A stretch of 5,096 nt of DNA from positions 1 through 5,096 of the forward strand of contig CAAEDK010000191.1 of NCBI GenBank assembly GCA_900754605.1, given 5' to 3'. Shown piece by piece: positions 1-3,858 of the stretch. The position numbers and the translations under genes were made by a program. The notes beneath the pieces were generated by a model. That model ran no database searches and was not told the DNA's origin. It was given only the letters and a program-made list of their open reading frames with translations. The stretch is from an uncultured Oscillospiraceae bacterium (GTDB taxonomy: Bacteria > Bacillota_A > Clostridia > Oscillospirales > Oscillospiraceae). How positions within the stretch are numbered: position 1 is the first letter of the stretch; each line of letters starts with the position of its first letter.

Positions 1-35
1 TCGGCCATACCAGCAATCAGTTCTCCCTTGTTCAT
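1..35 (-). CDS. Probable HU-family DNA-binding protein, N-terminus only (runs off left edge)
   Basis: Only the first 11 complete codons lie in the window, reading MNKGELIAGMA and then a partial E or D codon. The pattern M-N-K-x-E-L-I followed by a small hydrophobic stretch is the usual N-terminus of HU/IHF-type histone-like proteins, which are about 90-residue dimers that bind and bend DNA in the nucleoid. An AAAGGAA ribosome binding site lies about 9 nt upstream of the ATG, supporting the start. I saw no convincing -35/-10 pair in the 135 bases upstream, so it may be transcribed from a weak promoter or with the small gene before it. The identification rests on a dozen residues and is tentative; a short unrelated protein with a similar start is possible. 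Confidence 0.55.
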   Translation of the reverse strand, partial: MNKGELIAGMA

Positions 36-170
36 AAAGCAAATTCCTTTCTCTTTCTATTGATTTGGATAAGCACTCTTTACATGATAACCGCATCGGC
101 AGCTTACCACAGCGGTGAATGCTCAAGGCAAAGCAGCTGAGGGAGGAACGCCCCCCAGCCGCAGCCGCGG
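36..170. other. Intergenic region between small gene and HU-like gene
   Basis: This 135-base gap holds no ORF with a convincing start. It contains a GC-rich inverted repeat at 136-159 just after the upstream stop codon (listed separately) and a short inverted pair ACCGC/GCGGT near 90-117. No consensus promoter for the HU-like gene is evident. Confidence 0.5.
136..159 (-). terminator. Possible weak terminator hairpin after the 68-aa gene
   Basis: On the minus strand GCTGGGGGG and CCTCCCTCAGC can form a stem of about 9 bp (two of the pairs G-T) with a six-base loop, beginning about a dozen bases after the stop codon at 171-173. The bases that follow (TGCTTTGCC) contain only a short T run, so it may slow or end transcription but is not a textbook intrinsic terminator. 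Confidence 0.3.
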
Positions 171-377
171 TCAGCACATGTCTCGCACCCACTCCCGGAC
201 CTCTTCCAAAGTCAGCTCGAAGCGGCCGCCTGCCGCAACCGCATTCCCGGACATATCCACGATCATATAGCCGCCAAGGTTGTCCGAGCTGATGGGCGCA
301 CGGGACTTCCGCATCCTGTAGCCAGCCGCCTTCAGCACACGGCGGAGCGATTGCTCCGGAGAGCCTTCTGTACGCAT
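171..377 (-). CDS. Small conserved-looking hypothetical protein, 68 aa
   Basis: This is a soluble, basic 68-residue protein with no signal peptide, membrane segment or cysteine pair motif. The N-terminal third (residues 1-30) is rich in Arg and Lys and likely helical. Residues 34-52 (NLGGYMIVDMSGNAVAAGG) look like a beta hairpin around a GGYMIVD core, and residues 53-67 (FELTLEEVREWVRD) form an amphipathic helix. I recall similar short proteins (Gly-Tyr-Met-Ile-Val-Asp, then AGGRF and a TLEEV helix) as unnamed proteins in gut Clostridia and on their mobile elements, but I cannot assign a function. The start at 377 is chosen because GGGAGG sits about 7 nt upstream; an 11-residue extension to 410 lacks such a site. 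The gene is GC-rich, unlike the module upstream, and has its own promoter at 444-473. Confidence 0.75.
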   Translation of the reverse strand: MRTEGSPEQSLRRVLKAAGYRMRKSRAPISSDNLGGYMIVDMSGNAVAAGGRFELTLEEVREWVRDMC

Positions 378-443
378 TGAAATACCTCCCAATTTGATAT
401 TCCGAGCCAAACCACGCCGCGCTCCAATCGCTTTCCTGCTGGT

Positions 444-473
444 ATTATAGCAGGGAAGTCATGGAAAATGCAA
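444..473 (-). promoter_or_regulatory. Promoter of the 68-aa gene with palindrome around the -10
   Basis: Reading the minus strand, TTGCAT (468-473) is followed after 18 bases by TATAAT (444-449), preceded by TG one base upstream (extended -10). The predicted start is near 437, giving a leader of about 60 nt. A 6-bp perfect inverted repeat, CCTGCT/AGCAGG at 435-440 and 449-454, brackets the -10 and could be an operator. This separates the small gene transcriptionally from the kinase-like gene ending at 513. Confidence 0.6.
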
Positions 474-512
474 CTGCACGGATCATTTTACTTCTCTCTT
501 TGGAGGTATCAT

Positions 513-1121
513 TTATCCCAACGAAATAAAAGAGCTGAGGGCCAGCGCAATTTCCTTTATCTCTTGTCTGCTGGTATTGACGCAGAGATCGTAATTTAAC
601 CGGTCTCCCCATTTCTTCCCTGTATAATATTCGTAGTATTTCCGCCGGTTTTTATCAACGGAAATCACCTTTTGCTTCATTTCTTCCAACGAATACACTT
701 CTTCTGCCGTGCGCCGCTCCATGCACCGGGCGATCCTATGTTCCAATTCGGCATAGACAAATATGCGAAACGGTCGAACATCCTCTAAAATGTGGTCACC
801 GCAGCGGCCGACAATCACACAGCTTGACCTTTTTGCCATTTCACGGATGATCCTGTTCTGCTCCAGCATAACAGCCTGTCTCTGCTCATAAATCGGATTC
901 GACAATGGATAAAGACTGCGGCCAATATGGAGGGGGAAGGCGGGAATGGGCTTTTGCTCGATGACCTGCTCGATATATCGCTCAGCCAGATCGGTGCGCC
1001 TGGAGATCTCAGTAATAATCTCCTGGTCATAATAGGCGATATTCAGCAGCTCCGACAGTCTGCGTCCAAGCTCCCGCCCGCCGCTTCCAAATTCCCTGCT
1101 GATGGTAATAAGCGTGTTCAT
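513..1121 (-). CDS. Cytidylate kinase-like family protein (P-loop), 202 aa
   Basis: The protein belongs to the cytidylate kinase-like group (Pfam Cytidylate_kin2 type), widespread in Clostridia and usually annotated without a proven substrate. Visible marks are the N-terminal ISREFGSGGRELG loop (residues 7-19), which stands in for the P-loop but lacks the usual GK[ST]; YDQEII at 31-36; VGRCGDHIL at 104-112; an Arg-rich lid-like DKNRRKYYEYYTG segment at 156-168; and LNYDLCVNTS at 175-184. The length is normal for the group. It has no signal peptide or membrane helix, so it is cytoplasmic. The ATG overlaps the MATE stop in an ATGA, with GGGG about 8 nt upstream, indicating co-transcription and probable translational coupling. 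True CMP kinase activity is doubtful because the canonical P-loop lysine is absent; phosphorylation of another small molecule, or of the exported compound, is possible but is inference. Confidence 0.88.
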   Translation of the reverse strand: MNTLITISREFGSGGRELGRRLSELLNIAYYDQEIITEISRRTDLAERYIEQVIEQKPIPAFPLHIGRSLYPLSNPIYEQRQAVMLEQNRIIREMAKRSSCVIVGRCGDHILEDVRPFRIFVYAELEHRIARCMERRTAEEVYSLEEMKQKVISVDKNRRKYYEYYTGKKWGDRLNYDLCVNTSRQEIKEIALALSSFISLG

Positions 1122-2461
1122 AACCTTTGCCCCTTTTCAAAAGATAATTTTTTTGTGTATTTTACAATGGTATGCGCCGCATACACAGCGACTGCCAGCT
1201 CTGTAACCGGCATGGCAAGCCAAATAGAATCGGCTCCCGCTACGGCGGGGAGGACCATGATCAGAATACCGCTGATGATAAAGCCTCTGGCAACAGACAC
1301 GATAAATGCCGCTTTCGGCTTCATCAGCGCCTGAAAGTAATAAGTAGAAAAAATGTTGAGCGGCAGTAAAATAAAGGAAAGTCCATAGCAGCGGATGATT
1401 GCGGGGGCCATCTCCAATATTTCCGTTGTCGGCTTCATGAAAATATAAATATACAGGTTCGGACAAATCAAGCTAAGGGCCGTCCAGAAAACGCTGAATA
1501 CCGCGACCGTATAGAGCGCATACCGCAGGACATCCTTGATCCTCTGCCCATACCTTGCGCCAAAATTGATGGAGATAATTGGCTGTGACGCCTGCCCAAC
1601 GCTGTACGCGCAGCACTGGACAAAGGTACTCACATTCACAATCGGGCCATAGATCGCCAGCGCGCTTGTGCCTAAATACTTCATGATCTGCCGGTTAAAC
1701 AGGACGGTCAAAATTCCCATCGCAACATCAATGAAGAAGGTAGAGAAGCCTGTCACGGATATTTCCTTCAACTTAGAAAAAATTCTGGCTGGCTTTTGAA
1801 AGGCCAGTGTATTTTTCTTTGACCAGAAGTGGGACAGCATGACGAAGAACGAGATGCCGGAGCCTATCGCCGTGGCAAGCCCCGCGCCGTAAATCCCCAT
1901 GTCAAAGGTAAATACAAAGATATAGTCGCCAAAAACATTGAACAGGCCGCCGGCCAAGACACCTGCTGTTGCCAGCCCGGGATTGCCGTCATTTCTCAAA
2001 AATGCAGCCAGCATCTGGTTGAACAGGAAAAACGGCACAACGACTTTAATCGGTTCCAGATAGGTCTGCGCCAGAGAAAGCAGATTGATGTCCGCACCGA
2101 AAAACAGCAGGATCGGCTTTTCAAAGAACAAAATTGCCAGCCACGCTATCACCGACAATACGGCGGCGCCGATCACCGCCGTTGTAAAATATTCATTTTC
2201 AACTTTACCTTTGCGCTCCGTTTGCCCCCGAAGGGTACTAAAGATAACGGAGCCGCCAATCCCCATTAACAGGCCCAGGCTGTAAATGATGTTCCAAATC
2301 GGAGCGACAACAGCTAAAGCGGCCGTACCATCCGGTCCCTGATATTGCCCCACCATCGCCATGTCCACGATAGAGTAGACCGATGTGATCATGGCGCTGC
2401 CAAAGGCGGCGGACAGATACTTGAAGTAGATTGGTCGGATTTTCCCGGTTAATAAGTCCAT
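1118..2461 (-). CDS. MATE-family multidrug efflux transporter (MepA-like), 447 aa
   Basis: This is an integral membrane antiporter of the MATE (MOP superfamily) type, expected to expel cationic or amphipathic compounds using a Na+ or H+ gradient. The 447 residues and about twelve hydrophobic segments match a full-length two-lobe MatE protein. Family landmarks include SIVDMAMVGQY (30-40), the LRNDGNPGLA loop (155-164), FNVFGDYIFVF followed by GIYGAGLATA (174-198), and in the second lobe a CAYSVGQASQPIISINFGAR stretch. The ATG at 2461 is preferred over an upstream TTG at 2479 because GGGAGGG lies 6 nt before it. The gene has its own promoter and an attenuator-like leader, and its stop overlaps the start of the kinase-like gene. 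The arrangement near a MarR gene recalls staphylococcal mepRA. The substrate is unknown. No frameshift or truncation is seen. Confidence 0.93.
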   Translation of the reverse strand: MDLLTGKIRPIYFKYLSAAFGSAMITSVYSIVDMAMVGQYQGPDGTAALAVVAPIWNIIYSLGLLMGIGGSVIFSTLRGQTERKGKVENEYFTTAVIGAAVLSVIAWLAILFFEKPILLFFGADINLLSLAQTYLEPIKVVVPFFLFNQMLAAFLRNDGNPGLATAGVLAGGLFNVFGDYIFVFTFDMGIYGAGLATAIGSGISFFVMLSHFWSKKNTLAFQKPARIFSKLKEISVTGFSTFFIDVAMGILTVLFNRQIMKYLGTSALAIYGPIVNVSTFVQCCAYSVGQASQPIISINFGARYGQRIKDVLRYALYTVAVFSVFWTALSLICPNLYIYIFMKPTTEILEMAPAIIRCYGLSFILLPLNIFSTYYFQALMKPKAAFIVSVARGFIISGILIMVLPAVAGADSIWLAMPVTELAVAVYAAHTIVKYTKKLSFEKGQRL

Positions 2462-2467
2462 TTCTTT

Positions 2468-2474
2468 CCCTCCC
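2468..2474 (-). promoter_or_regulatory. MATE gene ribosome binding site (decides the start)
   Basis: GGGAGGG on the minus strand lies 6 nt before the ATG at 2461 and immediately after the T tract of the leader terminator. It therefore exists only on transcripts that read through the attenuator. It excludes the longer TTG start at 2479, which lies upstream of this site. Confidence 0.8.
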
Positions 2475-2477
2475 TGC

Positions 2478-2529
2478 AAAATAAAAAGGCCGGATAAGAA
2501 AGCCGCACATAACGGTTTTCTTATCCGGC
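2478..2529 (-). terminator. Intrinsic terminator in the MATE leader (attenuator)
   Basis: On the minus strand GCCGGATAAGAAA (2517-2529) pairs perfectly over 13 bp with TTTCTTATCCGGC (2489-2501). The intervening 15 bases can add three more pairs. The stem is followed by C and then TTTTTATTTT (2478-2487). It ends only about 17 bases before the MATE start codon and about 90 bases after the predicted transcription start, so it would stop transcription before the coding region unless prevented. Its position inside the leader marks it as a regulatory attenuator. Confidence 0.88.
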
Positions 2530-2536
2530 ACTCTCA

Positions 2537-2555
2537 TACGCAAGAGTAACCCTCC
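2537..2555 (-). promoter_or_regulatory. Candidate leader-peptide translation start in the MATE leader
   Basis: GGAGGG (2550-2555) is followed after 6 nt by TTG (2541-2543), then CGT and an in-frame ATG (2535-2537). The frame begins (M)RMRVPDKKT and runs through the terminator stem. The codon start lies in a small hairpin, ACTCT/AGAGT. The ORF does not stop until 2238, well inside the MATE gene in another frame, which is long for a leader peptide. I regard translation here as plausible, not proven. Confidence 0.4.
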
Positions 2556-2586
2556 GGCAAACCGCCTGTTCGGTATCTTATCCGGC

Positions 2587-2606
2587 CTTATCCCTACGAT
2601 GATAAG
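2587..2606 (-). promoter_or_regulatory. First leader hairpin and possible antiterminator segment
   Basis: CTTATC (2601-2606) can pair with GATAAG (2587-2592) across an 8-base loop near the 5' end of the MATE leader RNA. The same CTTATC could instead pair with either of two later GGATAAGA copies (2576-2586 and 2519-2529), the second being the 5' arm of the terminator, so alternative folds are available. Confidence 0.45.
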
Positions 2607-2623
2607 TCCTCCGACGGTGGCCC

Positions 2624-2651
2624 ATTATACCATATTCAAAATCATTGTCAA
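2624..2651 (-). promoter_or_regulatory. Promoter of the MATE / kinase-like operon
   Basis: The minus strand reads TTGACA (2646-2651), a 16-base spacer, and TATAAT (2624-2629), both perfect sigma-A consensus, with TG placed as in an extended -10. The predicted start is near 2617, giving a leader of about 155 nt before the MATE ATG. It lies 31 bases after the stop codon of the RNHCP gene, so MATE expression need not depend on the marR promoter. Confidence 0.85.
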
Positions 2652-2681
2652 GCAATATGTTCGGATTTATGGTGTCCGCTT

Positions 2682-3113
2682 TTATCCGTAAGATAACTGT
2701 CCATCTCCGCCCATGAGAGCGGTCATTTCCTCGATTTTTTCCAATGGGAACGGTGGTTGGGAGAGTGGTTTCATCGCAATCGACATCAGCTTCATGGGAT
2801 TATCGTCGGCCGCCACCCGGTTTGAACTTAAATGCCCGCATCTCCTGCATCGGTGGATGATCGCCCACTCGCCATTTTTTCTGACCCAAACGCCCACCGG
2901 GTCCATGATCCCTCCGCAGTCTGCTTCCCGATCTCCAGGCTCAATGTCCAAATGCAGACTGCTGAGACAGTTTGGGCAATGATTGCGGTGGTCGCTTCCC
3001 GCTCCGGTGGGCACGACTAATCTGCCGCATACCTTACAGGTGAAGCTGTCGCTGCACCCATGTGTTTTATAGTACCCTTTTTCATACTGCTTGCGCTTAT
3101 TTTCTCTGTTCAT
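2682..3113 (-). CDS. RNHCP domain zinc-ribbon protein, 143 aa
   Basis: The protein carries the signature that names the RNHCP family, here RNHCPNC at residues 43-49. Cysteine pairs C26-x2-C29 and C46-x2-C49 form a probable zinc ribbon. A second set, C66 with C89-x2-C92 (HRCRRCG), probably completes another metal site. The N-terminus is strongly basic (residues 1-15) and there is no signal peptide or membrane helix, so a cytoplasmic nucleic-acid- or protein-binding role is conceivable. The family has no established function that I know of. The ATG is supported by AAGGAG 5 nt upstream. It follows marR by 32 bases with no terminator, so the two are probably co-transcribed. The tail after residue 118 (SQPPFPLEKIEEM) is conserved-looking in style but I cannot interpret it. 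Confidence 0.88.
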   Translation of the reverse strand: MNRENKRKQYEKGYYKTHGCSDSFTCKVCGRLVVPTGAGSDHRNHCPNCLSSLHLDIEPGDREADCGGIMDPVGVWVRKNGEWAIIHRCRRCGHLSSNRVAADDNPMKLMSIAMKPLSQPPFPLEKIEEMTALMGGDGQLSYG

Positions 3114-3145
3114 AACTGCTCCTTGATGGGCGAGGACAGATACGA

Positions 3146-3577
3146 TTACAGATCTTCATGCAGGTATTTTTTGAACGAGTCCCGGTACTTTTGTGTGAAT
3201 AGAAGATACCGCTCTTGCTCATCGACTGTCCATTCGCTCCATATCTTATTTTCAATCTGGAATAGTGGGCGGACTTTTTGAGCAGAAAAATCCCGCCCCT
3301 TTTCGGTCAAACAGACCAATGTATTCCGGCCTTCCCCCTGCTTCAGATAGGCAAGCCCATCCCGCTCCAATTTGCGGATCGCCGAGTTGATCGTTTGCCG
3401 GCTGATCCCTGTCAGTCTGAATATGTCGCTTTGAAGGCATTGTCCTTCCTGCTCGCAAAGGACATACAGAATATCCAAGACAGTATCAGAAACGCCTATT
3501 TTTACAGCTGCTTCATGATATAGGGAAGTGATCTCCGCAGACAGATAGGCATATTTTCTTGCACTTTCGCAGTTCAT
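3146..3577 (-). CDS. MarR-family transcriptional regulator, 143 aa
   Basis: This is a winged-helix repressor of the MarR type, which acts as a dimer and usually releases DNA on binding a small ligand. The wing-helix core spans roughly residues 32-94: a helix rich in Leu (33-41), LQSDIFRLTGISRQTINSAI where the recognition helix is about 59-70, then the EGRNTLVCLTEKG wing (82-94). Flanking helices (5-25 and 105-140) would make the dimer interface. The length is typical. The ATG at 3577 is chosen over upstream in-frame ATGs (at 3604 and 3682) because AAGGAGG lies 5 nt before it and because the longer versions would include the promoter. It is the first gene of a module with the RNHCP and MATE genes, and an inverted repeat in its promoter suggests it represses itself. 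Cys3, Cys41, Cys47 and Cys89 could allow redox sensing, which is speculative. Confidence 0.9.
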   Translation of the reverse strand: MNCESARKYAYLSAEITSLYHEAAVKIGVSDTVLDILYVLCEQEGQCLQSDIFRLTGISRQTINSAIRKLERDGLAYLKQGEGRNTLVCLTEKGRDFSAQKVRPLFQIENKIWSEWTVDEQERYLLFTQKYRDSFKKYLHEDL

Positions 3578-3590
3578 CACGGCCTCCTTA

Positions 3591-3630
3591 ATATCCGATT
3601 TCATATATATTATATCCGTTTTCGGACATA
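3591..3630. promoter_or_regulatory. Candidate MarR operator: inverted repeat plus imperfect second copy
   Basis: On the plus strand TATATCCG (3611-3618), four T bases, then CGGACATA (3623-3630) form an inverted repeat with 8-bp arms and one mismatch. It fills the spacer of the marR promoter and overlaps its -10. The half-site ATATCCG recurs at 3591-3597, exactly 21 bp away; over 18 bp the two copies agree at 14 positions. The second copy lies between the -10 and the ribosome binding site. Placement is ideal for repression by a dimeric winged-helix protein, most simply the adjacent MarR. Confidence 0.6.
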
Positions 3631-3636
3631 TGTCAA
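3609..3636 (-). promoter_or_regulatory. marR promoter
   Basis: The minus strand has TTGACA (3631-3636), a 16-base spacer and TATAAT (3609-3614), both perfect consensus. The expected start is near 3602, so the leader is only about 25 nt and contains the AAGGAGG ribosome binding site at 3583-3589. The same spacing and boxes are used at the MATE promoter. Confidence 0.85.
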
Positions 3637-3803
3637 TAGGAAATTCAAACCTTCTCAATCTGATTTGATTAGGCAGCAGCATAGAACATCATAGTCAATA
3701 TAGTGGCTGCTATCAATCTTTTTAGGTGTATAAAATTACAGATGCACAGGTCATTTTAGAAACGCCCGCCCCGTGTACCCAATAAGAGAGCATTCAGCAA
3801 TCA
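3637..3803. other. Intergenic region upstream of marR promoter
   Basis: About 165 bases without an ORF. The only structure seen is a distant inverted pair AGCAGC/GCTGCT (3675-3680 and 3706-3711) separated by 25 bases, followed on the plus strand by a short T run; it is too weak to call. This AT-rich stretch separates the marR module from the GC-rich ABC gene. Confidence 0.4.
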
Positions 3804-3842
3804 AAAACGCGGTGCGGACATTCTGATCCTGCACCGCGTTTT
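3804..3842 (-). terminator. Intrinsic terminator after the ABC transporter gene (bidirectional form)
   Basis: AAAACGCGGTGC (3804-3815 on the plus strand) and GCACCGCGTTTT (3831-3842) form a perfect 12-bp stem with a 15-base loop. The GC core is 8-9 bp and is flanked by A and T runs on both sides, so it can act in either direction. It begins 17 bases after the ABC stop codon, and since no plus-strand gene ends here its main use should be to end the ABC transcript. Confidence 0.88.
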
Positions 3843-3858
3843 CAATTTTGCTATACGC

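Noticed and set aside
502..590. Plus-strand GGAGGTATC followed by an ATT codon and a short open frame
   Set aside because: The ribosome-site-like string is followed by no ATG, GTG or TTG at the right spacing, and the bases are the 3' end of the kinase-like gene plus a few bases after its stop.
927..1334. Plus-strand ORFs at 927-1334, 1172-1369, 1829-2269 and 2085-2285
   Set aside because: They lie antisense to the kinase-like and MATE genes, resemble no family I know, and have no supporting start signals.
2238..2543. A 101-codon minus-strand ORF as a normal protein gene
   Set aside because: Most of it overlaps the MATE gene in another frame and has no family features. Only its first codons are of interest, as a possible leader peptide.
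2461..2617. Known riboswitch in the MATE leader (guanidine, THF, Mn, yjdF and cobalamin classes considered)
   Set aside because: I could not match any remembered consensus core to the leader; a covariance-model search is needed before naming a class.
2682..2696. TTATC/GATAA hairpin at the end of the RNHCP gene as its terminator
   Set aside because: Only five weak pairs, overlapping the stop codon and without a T tract on the minus strand.
3675..3711. AGCAGC/GCTGCT inverted pair as a terminator or operator
   Set aside because: Only six pairs across a 25-base loop, and a weak T run; no gene ends or starts there in a way that needs it.
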